NCBI RefSeq assembly: GCF_036983985.1
Contig: NZ_JALAHQ010000002.1
Location: 742,567-806,566, forward strand
Length of the DNA stretch: 64,000 nt
Origin: Alishewanella metallidurans
GTDB taxonomy: Bacteria; Pseudomonadota; Gammaproteobacteria; Enterobacterales; Alteromonadaceae
Reading direction: 5' to 3'
Shown piece after piece: positions 35,009 through 43,888 of this stretch. The notes beneath the pieces are model-generated. The model did not search any database. It was not told the DNA's origin and saw only the letters and a list, made by a program, of their open reading frames with translations. The translations under genes and the position numbers were made by a program. How positions within the stretch are numbered: the first letter of the stretch is position 1; each line of letters starts with the position of its first letter.

Positions 35009-36376
35009 CTAACGCGGCGGCAGTATACCCGGTGGCATTTTGCCGCCCATACCACGCATCATTTTCATTAAGCCGCCTTTACCCGACATTTGCTTCATCA
35101 TCTTTTGCATCTGGGTAAATTGCTTTAGCAGCTGATTAATATCTTGCACCTGTGTGCCGGAACCTGCCGCAATACGCTTTTTACGTGAGCCTTTTAATAA
35201 ATCGGGAAATTCGCGCTCTTTTTGCGTCATAGAATTAATAATGGCTTCCATTTTTACAAATTGCTTATCGCCCATTTGATTCATCGCACCTGCTGGCAGG
35301 TTTTTCATGCCGGGCAGTTTGTCTAACATTGACATCATGCCACCCATGCCGCGCATTTGTACCAATTGCTCACGAAAATCTTCTAACGAAAAGCCTTTGC
35401 CTTTCATTACTTTTTGCGCCATTTTCGCAGCTTTATCTTTATCTACTTTTTGCTCTAGCTCTTCAATTAAGCTAAGCATGTCGCCCATGCCTAAAATGCG
35501 CGATGCAATACGATCTGGATGAAACGGCTCAAGAGCATCGGTTTTTTCACCGGTACCAATAAACTTAATGGGCTTGCCCGTTATGTGGCGAATAGACAGC
35601 GCTGCACCGCCTCGAGCGTCACCATCGGCTTTAGTTAAAATAACACCGGTAAGTGGCAAAGCATCGTTAAACGCCTTAGCTGTATTGGCCGCATCTTGCC
35701 CCGTCATAGCGTCTACAACAAACAACGTTTCAATCGGCTTTACCGCAGCGTGTAAGGCTTTAATTTCATCCATCATTTCGCCGTCGATGTGCAAGCGACC
35801 AGCAGTATCTACTAACAACACATCAAAAATACGGGTTCGAGCAAAAGCTATTGCTGCATTAACGATATCAACTGGTTTTTGCGAAATATCACTAGGGAAA
35901 AACTCTACACCAACATCTTTGGCCAGCGTTTCTAGCTGTTTAATCGCTGCAGGGCGATAAACGTCGGCCGACACGACCAGCACTTTTTTCTTTTTGCGCT
36001 CGGTTAAAAACTTCGCTAATTTAGCAACCGATGTGGTTTTACCGGCACCTTGTAAGCCAGCCATCATTACTACTGCAGGCGGTTGAGTATTTAACGCTAG
36101 CTCTTCGTTCGCTTCGCCCATGGCATCTTCAAGCGCTTTACGGACAATTTTTAAAAACTCTTGCCCCGGCGTCAGGCTTTTACTTACTTCAAGGCCGACT
36201 GAACGCTCTTTTACTGTAGCAACAAAATCACGCACCACTGGCAAGGCAACGTCAGCTTCAAGCAGCGCCATGCGCACTTCGCGTAGCGTGTCTTTAATAT
36301 TGTCTTCAGTTAAACGTCCGCGGCCGGTAATGTTTTTTAACGTAGCACTTAAACGATCGGAAAGATTCTCAAACAT
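35009..36376 (-). CDS. ffh: Ffh, signal recognition particle protein
   Basis: SRP54 homologue: GTPase that binds 4.5S RNA and signal sequences and delivers ribosomes to FtsY at the inner membrane. 455 residues: N domain (1-90), G domain with GLQGAGKTT (about 107-115), VDTAGR and TKADGDARGG, then the methionine-rich M domain (about 300-445, with MGGMMSMLDKLPG and FTQMQKMMKQMSGKGG). A weak hairpin (34969-34989) follows. Divergent from ypjD, as in many gammaproteobacteria. Confidence 0.98.
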   Translation of the reverse strand: MFENLSDRLSATLKNITGRGRLTEDNIKDTLREVRMALLEADVALPVVRDFVATVKERSVGLEVSKSLTPGQEFLKIVRKALEDAMGEANEELALNTQPPAVVMMAGLQGAGKTTSVAKLAKFLTERKKKKVLVVSADVYRPAAIKQLETLAKDVGVEFFPSDISQKPVDIVNAAIAFARTRIFDVLLVDTAGRLHIDGEMMDEIKALHAAVKPIETLFVVDAMTGQDAANTAKAFNDALPLTGVILTKADGDARGGAALSIRHITGKPIKFIGTGEKTDALEPFHPDRIASRILGMGDMLSLIEELEQKVDKDKAAKMAQKVMKGKGFSLEDFREQLVQMRGMGGMMSMLDKLPGMKNLPAGAMNQMGDKQFVKMEAIINSMTQKEREFPDLLKGSRKKRIAAGSGTQVQDINQLLKQFTQMQKMMKQMSGKGGLMKMMRGMGGKMPPGILPPR

Positions 36377-36525
36377 GGTTTTACACTCAACTGCAATAAT
36401 GCGTCTGATTATATCAAATACAAACGCTATGCGCAGCCGTTAAGAAACTGTTGCTTCTGATGCTGGGCATATGACGAAAGTTGCAATACAATATCAAACC
36501 ATTTAAATGAAAGGAAATACCACTG

Positions 36526-37332
36526 ATGTCCACGGCGCTGTTAACTGCACTGGCTTTAATTGCTTACTTGGTTGCCACCGGCTCAGTACTGCTGCGTATT
36601 TTCCACCCGCAAGGGCCTCATTTTAAAACTACCTTTACAGCTGCCGTTGTCGGTTTAGTTATCCATATGCTGGTACTGGCAAATATATTATTTACCGCAC
36701 AAGGCCAAAACTTCAGCCTATTAAATGTTAGCTCATTAGTTTGTTGGTTAATTACTGTCGCAGTAACGCTTACGGCAATGCGCACCCCTACTATTTTACT
36801 GTTACCGGTAGTCTACGGTTTTGCCGCACTGGTGCAGCTAGCGGTGCTTACTTTGCCTCACTCGGTACAACTGCAGCATTTCGAACAAGATGTCGGCCTG
36901 CTCGTGCATATTATGCTGGCCTTTATTGCCTACGCAATTTTAATGATGGCAATGCTGTATTCATTTCAAGTGAGCTACATTAGCAATAAGCTAAAACAAA
37001 AAAACTTTGCCGCCATGACCCGCTATATGCCGCCTTTAGTGCAGGCAGAGGTGCTGCAATTTCGCTTACTAATGGCAGGCACGGCAATATTGGGTTTAGC
37101 ATTAGTCGTATCCGCACTATTTATGGATAACTGGCTAGCCAAAGAAAACCTGCATAAAAATGTGTTTAGCCTACTTGGTTTTGTGGTATTTGCCATTTTA
37201 TGTTGGGGCCATGCACGTAAAGGTTGGCGTGGTAAAACAGCAAACATTTTAACTATCACTGGCGCGTCTCTACTCACACTGGGTTACTTTGGTAGCCGTT
37301 TTGTACGAGAAGTGCTGCTAAATACACTTTAA
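36526..37332 (+). CDS. ypjD: YpjD, CcsA-like inner membrane protein
   Basis: 268-residue polytopic membrane protein with about eight hydrophobic helices, related to the haem-handling CcsA/HemX family. The helix-rich sequence includes GLLVHIMLAFIAYAILMMAML and, near the C-terminus, GFVVFAILCWGHARKGWRGKTAN, with histidines that could bind haem in relatives. The position, divergent from ffh and followed by the CorB-type gene, is the E. coli ffh-ypjD-yfjD order. The function is unproven. Confidence 0.9.
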   Translation: MSTALLTALALIAYLVATGSVLLRIFHPQGPHFKTTFTAAVVGLVIHMLVLANILFTAQGQNFSLLNVSSLVCWLITVAVTLTAMRTPTILLLPVVYGFAALVQLAVLTLPHSVQLQHFEQDVGLLVHIMLAFIAYAILMMAMLYSFQVSYISNKLKQKNFAAMTRYMPPLVQAEVLQFRLLMAGTAILGLALVVSALFMDNWLAKENLHKNVFSLLGFVVFAILCWGHARKGWRGKTANILTITGASLLTLGYFGSRFVREVLLNTL

Positions 37333-37397
37333 TCCTTGACTCAACCGACACTTCGTAATATTTAGTACGGGTGTTTGGCAATACAGGTATTTAACTT

Positions 37398-38666
37398 TTG
37401 GACGACATATCAACAAGTACGCTATTTATCATTCTTGGCGTGCTGTTATTCATATCTGCCTATTTCTCCGGATCGGAAACAGGCATGATGTCTGTAAACC
37501 CTTATCGTTTAAAACATTTAACAAACGAGAATCATAAGGGTGCCACTAGAGTTAGCGAGCTACTAAAGCGACCTGACCGGTTGATAGGCCTTATCCTTAT
37601 CGGCAACAATATGGTTAATATCGCCGCTTCAGCTATCGCCACTATCATTGGCATGCGCTTGTATGGCGACCTTGGTATTGCTATAGCAACCGTTGTCTTA
37701 ACGATGGTCGTGCTGGTGTTCGCAGAAGTAATGCCAAAAACTATAGCGGCGCTGCATCCTGAACGGATCGCATTTCCAAGCTCTGCCTTGCTGAAGTTAT
37801 TGCTTAAAGTATTTTATCCTCTGGTATGGTTAGTTAACGCTATTACTAACGGTATGCTGGCGATTATGGGTATCAGCTCAGAAAAGCATCAAGGTAATAG
37901 TTTAAGCGCTGAAGAATTACGTACCGTGGTACATGAAGCCGGCGCACTGATCCCTGAACAACATCAAAGTATGTTGGTTGGGGTACTCGATTTAGAAAAC
38001 GCAACCGTTGAAGATATCATGGTACCGCGCAATGAAATTGTGGGTATTGATATTAACGATGAGTGGAAAAACATTGAGCGCCAGCTAGCAAATGTACAAT
38101 ATAGCCGTATTTTGCTGTACCGCGATAGCATTGATGACGCATTAGGCTTTGTGCATCCGCGCGAACTAATGCGTTTGCTAATAAAAGAGCAATTAACTAA
38201 AGCTAATTTGATGCGTGCAGTAAGCGAGATTTACTTTATTCCGGATGGTACGCCACTAAGTACTCAATTACTTAAATTTCAGCGCACTAAAGAACGTATC
38301 GGCTTAGTAGTAGACGAATATGGCGACATTCAAGGCTTAGTAACACTTGCCGACATATTAGAAGAAGTGGTAGGTGAATTTACGACCGACATTGCCGAAG
38401 ATAGCCACGAAGATATTAGACAGCAGCCCGATGGCTCTTTCTTAATTGATGGCAGCATTAACTTGCGTGATCTTAACCGTGAAATGCGTTTAGAGTTACC
38501 CACCGACGGCCCTAAAACCTTAAATGGTTTAATTCTGGAATACCTAGAAGAAATCCCACATGGTAGCCTTAGTATTCGTCTATCAGGTTACCCAATGGAA
38601 GTTATTGATGTGCAAGATAATATGATTAAAACCGTACGTATCTTGCCACTATTAAAAGTGAATTAG
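37398..38666 (+). CDS. yfjD: CorB/YfjD-type CNNM family protein with CBS domains
   Basis: 422-residue inner-membrane protein: DUF21/CNNM membrane domain (about 1-180, three or four helices, with YFSGSETGMMSVNPYRLKHL), two CBS domains (about 195-320, VEDIMVPRNEIVGID and GLVVDEYGDIQGLVTLADILEE) and a C-terminal CorC/HlyC transporter-associated domain (about 335-415). Members are linked to magnesium or cobalt transport or resistance. It follows ypjD by 65 bp and ends with a strong terminator. No ATG is in place at the 5' end as read, so the start is the TTG at 37398. Confidence 0.92.
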   Translation: MDDISTSTLFIILGVLLFISAYFSGSETGMMSVNPYRLKHLTNENHKGATRVSELLKRPDRLIGLILIGNNMVNIAASAIATIIGMRLYGDLGIAIATVVLTMVVLVFAEVMPKTIAALHPERIAFPSSALLKLLLKVFYPLVWLVNAITNGMLAIMGISSEKHQGNSLSAEELRTVVHEAGALIPEQHQSMLVGVLDLENATVEDIMVPRNEIVGIDINDEWKNIERQLANVQYSRILLYRDSIDDALGFVHPRELMRLLIKEQLTKANLMRAVSEIYFIPDGTPLSTQLLKFQRTKERIGLVVDEYGDIQGLVTLADILEEVVGEFTTDIAEDSHEDIRQQPDGSFLIDGSINLRDLNREMRLELPTDGPKTLNGLILEYLEEIPHGSLSIRLSGYPMEVIDVQDNMIKTVRILPLLKVN

Positions 38667-38674
38667 TACGATTC

Positions 38675-38703
38675 AAAAAACCGGCTTTGCCGGTTTTTTT
38701 TAA
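38675..38703 (+). terminator. Terminator of the ypjD-yfjD unit
   Basis: AAAAAACCGGC and GCCGGTTTTTTTT around a short loop, directly after the gene and close to the convergent lipoprotein gene. It probably serves both strands. Confidence 0.9.
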
Positions 38704-38707
38704 GCTT

Positions 38708-39340
38708 TTAACCAAAGAACATTCGCCACAGCCAGCCACGTTTTAAGTCTTCTTCACAGCCCTTTAGCTGCCCTGCATACAAGGTTGCACGGCTATCTAC
38801 TTTCTTTGCTACCTGTATTAACCAACCTTTCTTGTTATAGGTCCCGCGCTTATAGCCACCCCAACCTTCGTGATAGTTAAGGTACTGCGCATAAGCGTCC
38901 CATTTTGATACACCGTTTAGGCGCTGACTTTTGCTGATATACCAGCCCATAAAATCGATGGCATCATCAAAGTTATCTCGGCTGGCCCAAAAACGATTCG
39001 CTTCTTTAACGTACTCATCCCAAGTAACGGTTTTAGCCTGTGAATAACCATAAGCAGAGCTAGCACGGCCGTAAGGAATAAAACCTAAAAACCAGCGCAT
39101 GGGTGGTCGAGCATTATGTTTAAAGCTACTTTCTTGATACATCATGCTCATTGGCACATGAATAGGCACGCCCCATTTATCGCGAACTTTTGCGGCGGCA
39201 TCATACCAACTGCGGTGTTCGGAAAAAATTTCACATAGATTTGAAGTGTTTTTCGGCGGAGGAGTAGCACAACCGCTAAGTAATAAGCTTACTATAGCGG
39301 TTGTAATCAGGGGTTTAATAACACGTTGAACTTTATTCAT
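38708..39340 (-). CDS. Lytic transglycosylase-like lipoprotein
   Basis: Outer-membrane or periplasmic lipoprotein of 210 residues: signal peptide with lipobox LLSGCATPP, then a lysozyme-fold domain like SLT transglycosylases. MSMMYQESSFKHNARPP holds the likely catalytic Glu, followed by YGRASSAYGYSQAK-TVTWDEY and the sugar-cleft COOH-terminal YLNYHEGWGGYKRGTY. It should cleave or bind peptidoglycan. The frame is open to 39376, but the ATG at 39340 directly begins the signal peptide. It is downstream of gshA on the same strand and convergent with yfjD. Confidence 0.88.
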   Translation of the reverse strand: MNKVQRVIKPLITTAIVSLLLSGCATPPPKNTSNLCEIFSEHRSWYDAAAKVRDKWGVPIHVPMSMMYQESSFKHNARPPMRWFLGFIPYGRASSAYGYSQAKTVTWDEYVKEANRFWASRDNFDDAIDFMGWYISKSQRLNGVSKWDAYAQYLNYHEGWGGYKRGTYNKKGWLIQVAKKVDSRATLYAGQLKGCEEDLKRGWLWRMFFG

Positions 39341-39415
39341 TCGGGTGATTCTAACAAGGTGCACGGATGCAACCAAGTTTTATTCTCCCTAGATATCATT
39401 TATGGCTACTTTTAA

Positions 39416-41020
39416 TCAGGTAGCCATTTTTTTATCTTCACATTGCGGCACTTCGGCAAAGTACTGCGTAATATACTGATCAAAATTAACGTCGTCTAGC
39501 TGCTCAATATGCTGCTGCTTTAGCAACGATTCTGTCGCTACCGTAACAAGTTGCTGCTCGTTATAATATTGATACGGTTGCTGGGCTAACTGCTGCTTAT
39601 ACTCAGCAGATAATTGTAAAATAAAACTGCCGTTATCTTGCTGCGTGGTCAATAGCTTATGCAGTAATTGGCCAGACAACGTTTGCGCAGGATCTAGCAA
39701 ACAAATATAAAACTGTTTTAGCGTTGTACTGTAGCTATCAACACCATAAGCAGAGTCTAAATACTGCGCTATTGGCATCATATCGGCAAATAGCTCTTCG
39801 GCCCAGTCCAGCATTAGTCGCGGTGTGCCTTGCTGCATAATGTTCAAGTTATTGCGCCGACCTTCGGTAACGACGGTTTTTAAATTTTGCTCAGTAACAA
39901 TTTGCTCTGCCACCGTCAATTCAGGACTATCTCTTAGCAAGCAGTATAATAAGAAAATATCTAAAAAGCGCATTTGCTCTGCGGTAATGCCGACAGGGCT
40001 AAACGGGTTAACGTCTAGCGCGCGCACTTCAATATATTCTACGCCCCGCTTGGCTAAGGCGCAGGTTGGTCGCTCGCCAGACTCGGTAGTGCGTTTGGGC
40101 CGGATGGTGGCGTAAAATTCATTTTCAATTTGCAGTATATTGGCATTTAATTGCTGGTACTCGCCGTTAACCTTAACGCCAATCTTTTGATAATCGGCTG
40201 ATGGTTTGCTAATAGCAGCGTGCAAACCTGAAATGTATTCATCTAAGCTATTATAGGTAATATGCAAGTCAGATTGCGCACTGCTGGTATAACCTAAATC
40301 ACTCATTCGTAACGATGTCGCATAAGGCAAATACAACGAACCTTTGCCTAGTGACTCGAAGCTGTAGCGGCTTTTTCGTCCTTCTAAGAACGACTTACAC
40401 ATGGCCGGTGAGGCACCAAACAGATAGACAATTAACCAAACATAGCGCTTGTAGTTACGAATAAGTGCCAAATATTGCTCTGAGATAAAATCTTGCAGCT
40501 GGCCATCTTGCCCAAGCACTTGTTGGTATTGTTGCCAAAAACTTTGCGAAAACGAAAAGTTAAAGTGCACACCACTAATCGCCTGCATCATGCTACCGTA
40601 ACGATTAGATAACCCCTTACGATATAGTGTTTTCATCTGTCCAACGTTAGAGCTACCATATTGGGCGAACGGGATCTGTGCTTGATCATTAATAAAACAC
40701 GGCATACTGCCAGCCCAGAACTGCTCGTCACCAATATTTTTAATAGTGAACCGATGAATATCACTCAACTGCGCCAGCGTAGTATCAATGCTGTCTGTCG
40801 CCGGGGTAATAAATTCCAGTAATGACTCAGAAAAGTCGGTTGTGAGCAAAGGATGAGTTAACGCTGATCCTAATGCGATGGCATGCGGCGTTAAGGCTAA
40901 CTTACCATCTGGTTTTACTCGCAACGTCTCTCGCTCAATACCGCGCCGAATACCCACAATTGCTTTTTTATCAGTTGCTGAATTCAGCTTTGCCAGACGT
41001 TGTTGTAAAATTGGGTCCAA
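39416..41020 (-). CDS. gshA: GshA, glutamate-cysteine ligase
   Basis: ATP-dependent first step of glutathione synthesis (gamma-glutamylcysteine), cytoplasmic. 534 residues (E. coli 518). Family marks: GIRRGIERETLRV, TDFSESLLEFITP, GVHFNFSFSQ, YVWLIVYLFGASPA and EVRALDVNPFSPVGI. The start is TTG at 41020 with an AAGGA Shine-Dalgarno 7-8 nt before it; E. coli gshA also uses TTG. An inverted repeat at 39402-39427 straddles the stop codon. The upstream region up to the divergent chemoreceptor gene (about 220 bp) shows no obvious gene. Confidence 0.97.
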   Translation of the reverse strand: MDPILQQRLAKLNSATDKKAIVGIRRGIERETLRVKPDGKLALTPHAIALGSALTHPLLTTDFSESLLEFITPATDSIDTTLAQLSDIHRFTIKNIGDEQFWAGSMPCFINDQAQIPFAQYGSSNVGQMKTLYRKGLSNRYGSMMQAISGVHFNFSFSQSFWQQYQQVLGQDGQLQDFISEQYLALIRNYKRYVWLIVYLFGASPAMCKSFLEGRKSRYSFESLGKGSLYLPYATSLRMSDLGYTSSAQSDLHITYNSLDEYISGLHAAISKPSADYQKIGVKVNGEYQQLNANILQIENEFYATIRPKRTTESGERPTCALAKRGVEYIEVRALDVNPFSPVGITAEQMRFLDIFLLYCLLRDSPELTVAEQIVTEQNLKTVVTEGRRNNLNIMQQGTPRLMLDWAEELFADMMPIAQYLDSAYGVDSYSTTLKQFYICLLDPAQTLSGQLLHKLLTTQQDNGSFILQLSAEYKQQLAQQPYQYYNEQQLVTVATESLLKQQHIEQLDDVNFDQYITQYFAEVPQCEDKKMAT

Positions 41021-41240
41021 GATAATTCCTTATTGGTGCTCGAGTGAGTTAAAATTGGGGGCGTTACGCAAAAACTCAAGACCGAGATTTACTTTAGCCT
41101 GCTATTTACGGTTGAACAATCAATTATTACCCCGACTAACGAGCGGTGTAGTAAAACCGCCGGATTTCAAGCTGTAATTGCACCTTTACTGATTTACAAT
41201 CTACCTATTAGGTAGTAATCCAAATTTCTAAGTCAATAAT

Positions 41241-42785
41241 ATGAATCGTCGTAATAAACACATAATAAATGAAGAAGTTGTATACGGTAAAGAACAGGAA
41301 TTGGTTTCAACCACTGACTTGCGCGGTGTAATTACTTATGCCAACCCCGCATTTTGTGCAGTATCTGGCTTTAGCGCTGAAGAGTTAGTAGGTAAAAACC
41401 ATAATATTGTTCGCCATCCCGATATGCCAGCTGCAGCCTTTGCCGATTTATGGCAAAAGCTTAAGCAAGGTCAATCGTGGCGGGGTTTAGTAAAGAACCG
41501 TTGTAAAGATGGCCGCTATTATTGGGTTGATGCCTTTGTTACACCTATTTACCAACAACATAAGCTTATAGGTTATCAGTCGGTACGGATAAAAGCCGAC
41601 GCCAAGTTAATTGTCCGTGCCGATAAGAGTTACCCACAAATAGCTGCAGGTAAAATTCCCTCTGATTGGCGCAGCCAGTTTATGCGTAAGCGCATACTAG
41701 CGCTTACAGCTAGCCTACTATTAGCCGCTGGCGGCAGTGCACTTTTTGGCAGCCATTTTTTACTTGCATTATTATTGCCCATGGTTTGGGCTTTATGCTG
41801 CTTTGACGAACTGTTTATAATTCCTAATAAATTACAGCAAACTAAATTACAGTTTGATAGCGTGTCGCGCTGGATTTACTCGGGTTTTGGCCCGTACGGT
41901 ATTGTCGATTTTCAACAACAAATGGCGCAAGCAAGGTTACATACCATTTTAGGCCGCACCCTGGATAGCACAACCGCACTAAGAACCATTGCCGAAACGC
42001 AAGCCGAAGCCGTGCACCTAACCGAACAAGGCATTAATCAGCAGCACGACAGATTAAAGCGTATTGTCGCAGCAACCTCTGAGCTGTATAGCACAGTGCA
42101 AGAAATTGCTGGCCGTACTCAAGATACGCATCAACAAGTTAATAATACCCATCAAATTTGCCAGAATGCCAGAATCAGCATGCAGCAAACGGCGAATACG
42201 GTGAAGCAGCTCGCCACTGAGGTACAAGGCGCTGCGGCAACGGCAGATAGCTTAGCAGTAGAAGCCGAGCGTATTGGTGCGGTAATGAGCGAAATTCAAG
42301 GTATAGCTGATCAAACTAACTTACTTGCATTAAATGCGGCCATTGAAGCCGCGCGTGCCGGTGAACATGGCCGCGGTTTTGCTGTAGTGGCGGATGAAGT
42401 AAGAGCATTGTCATCGCGCACGCACAACGCAACTGAACAAATTAAGCAATCAATTGGTGAAATTCAACAAACCTTATTAAGTTGGGGCAAAGTGATGCTG
42501 AACAGCCGGCAAAGAGTTGAGGTTTGCGTTGAAGAAACTGAGCATAGCCAACAGCAGCTAGCTGATATTTCTCGCATGATTGATCATATTGCCCAGTTAT
42601 CGTCACAAATTACTACAGCAGCTACACAGCAAGGTGCGGTAGCGCAAGATGTGCAACAAAGCGTTGAACAAATACAGCAGATTGCGCAAAGTAACCTAAG
42701 TAATATTCAGGTAGTTGCTGATAACAGCCATGCGTTACAACAACAAGCTGGTGCCATTGCTGATTTAAATAAGAGTTTTAGCTAA
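41241..42785 (+). CDS. PAS-domain methyl-accepting chemotaxis protein (Aer-like)
   Basis: 514-residue chemoreceptor without a periplasmic sensor. An N-terminal cytoplasmic PAS domain (about 15-125, with TDLRGVITYANPAFCAVSGFS and the CKDGRYYWVDAFVTPI segment) resembles the FAD-binding PAS of Aer. A hydrophobic hairpin (about 148-195) anchors it. The signalling domain (about 260-514) has the CheA/CheW hairpin tip: QTNLLALNAAIEAARAGEHG, then RGFAVVADEVRALSSRT. It probably senses redox or oxygen state. A strong terminator follows. No other che gene is in the window. Confidence 0.93.
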   Translation: MNRRNKHIINEEVVYGKEQELVSTTDLRGVITYANPAFCAVSGFSAEELVGKNHNIVRHPDMPAAAFADLWQKLKQGQSWRGLVKNRCKDGRYYWVDAFVTPIYQQHKLIGYQSVRIKADAKLIVRADKSYPQIAAGKIPSDWRSQFMRKRILALTASLLLAAGGSALFGSHFLLALLLPMVWALCCFDELFIIPNKLQQTKLQFDSVSRWIYSGFGPYGIVDFQQQMAQARLHTILGRTLDSTTALRTIAETQAEAVHLTEQGINQQHDRLKRIVAATSELYSTVQEIAGRTQDTHQQVNNTHQICQNARISMQQTANTVKQLATEVQGAAATADSLAVEAERIGAVMSEIQGIADQTNLLALNAAIEAARAGEHGRGFAVVADEVRALSSRTHNATEQIKQSIGEIQQTLLSWGKVMLNSRQRVEVCVEETEHSQQQLADISRMIDHIAQLSSQITTAATQQGAVAQDVQQSVEQIQQIAQSNLSNIQVVADNSHALQQQAGAIADLNKSFS

Positions 42786-42827
42786 AAAAAAAGCCGGGGT
42801 ACATACCAATGCCCCGGCTTTTTTATA
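42784..42827 (+). terminator. Terminator of the chemoreceptor gene
   Basis: Arms ending AAGCCGGGG and CCCCGGCTT with a loop of about 14 nt, flanked by A and T runs. It starts at the last codon. pssA converges on it. Confidence 0.9.
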
Positions 42828-42876
42828 TTTGTATCTCGATTAAGCGTTGTCAATACAGCTTTGCAAGCAAGGCATA

Positions 42877-43755
42877 CTACTCTGGCTTATCGGTATTTTT
42901 CTCTGCAGTATTGTTTTCAGCGTCGGCTTCGTTATCAGTTACATCATCAACAAAATCTGCATCATCTGAATCACCAACGATATGCTCTAACTTTAATTTT
43001 CGTACACTGCGTATCGTGGTAATTGGCCCCGAACACGCGTAAATTAAGAAAATACCAAATAACATTTCAGCTGGACGATACGCGATAACAACGAAAGTTA
43101 GCACAACCAATAAGATAGCTAAAAATGACACTCTATCGCGCCAGTTAATATCTTTAAATGAATTATAACGGAAGTTACTTACCATCAGCAAACCAGACAC
43201 AATGGTAATAATGCCGACAATATATCCATATTGATGACCATTAAAATCATAGCTACTGCCAGTCCAAACCATGCCTGCAACTAAAGCCGCAGCTGCTGGA
43301 CTAGCCAAACCTTGAAAGAAACGCCCATCGGTAACACCTAAATTTGCATTAAAGCGAGCTAAACGCAGTGCAGCACAAGCCACAAACACGAAGGCGGCTA
43401 GCCAACCAAATTTACCTAAGCTTGATAAACCCCAATTATAAGCAATTAGCGCTGGCGCGACACCGAATGACAACATGTCAGACATACTATCGTACTGTGC
43501 ACCAAACTCACTTTGGGTATTGGTAAGCCGTGCCACGCGACCGTCTAGGCCATCAAATATCATGGCAATAAAAACCGCAATCGCCGCATTGATAAAATAT
43601 TCATTTGCCAATACTGCGTCAGCACCCGCAAGACGACCTTGCATTGATGCCACAATGGCATAAAAACCAGAAAATAAACCACCTGTTGTTAGCAAGTTAG
43701 GTAATAAGAAAATACCCTTACGTGGGGCGGTATCGTTCATTTTTGACTCGTTCAT
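42877..43755 (-). CDS. pssA: PssA, CDP-diacylglycerol-serine O-phosphatidyltransferase
   Basis: Inner-membrane enzyme making phosphatidylserine from CDP-diacylglycerol and serine, on the route to phosphatidylethanolamine. 292 residues with about seven membrane helices, the CDP-alcohol phosphotransferase motif from FDGLDGRVARL through FGAQYDSMSDM (D-G-x2-A-R ... G ... D-x3-D), and a long acidic cytoplasmic tail rich in Asp/Glu/Asn from about residue 250. This is the CDP-alcohol type (Bacillus-like PssA), not the E. coli phospholipase D-like enzyme. A second in-frame ATG is at 43740. Confidence 0.93.
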   Translation of the reverse strand: MNESKMNDTAPRKGIFLLPNLLTTGGLFSGFYAIVASMQGRLAGADAVLANEYFINAAIAVFIAMIFDGLDGRVARLTNTQSEFGAQYDSMSDMLSFGVAPALIAYNWGLSSLGKFGWLAAFVFVACAALRLARFNANLGVTDGRFFQGLASPAAAALVAGMVWTGSSYDFNGHQYGYIVGIITIVSGLLMVSNFRYNSFKDINWRDRVSFLAILLVVLTFVVIAYRPAEMLFGIFLIYACSGPITTIRSVRKLKLEHIVGDSDDADFVDDVTDNEADAENNTAEKNTDKPE

Positions 43756-43826
43756 AAAGCAACTTCTGCGTTGTGTAATTACAGTGGATTATAAGTGACA
43801 TACCTTAACATGAATAGCCTAATGGC

Positions 43827-43857
43827 AAAAGTGACCGCATTGCGGTCACTTTTTATT
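43827..43857 (-). terminator. Terminator after clpB
   Basis: 13-bp inverted repeat centred on AAAGTGACCGCA/TGCGGTCACTTT between clpB and pssA, both on the - strand. It ends the clpB transcript and insulates pssA. Confidence 0.85.
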
Positions 43858-43888
43858 CTATGGTTACTTAACTTCTGCAGTGCTTGGT

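Noticed and set aside
39402..39427. Inverted repeat at the gshA stop as its terminator
   Set aside because: The T-run follows the stem on the + strand, the wrong direction for gshA, and lies inside the gene.
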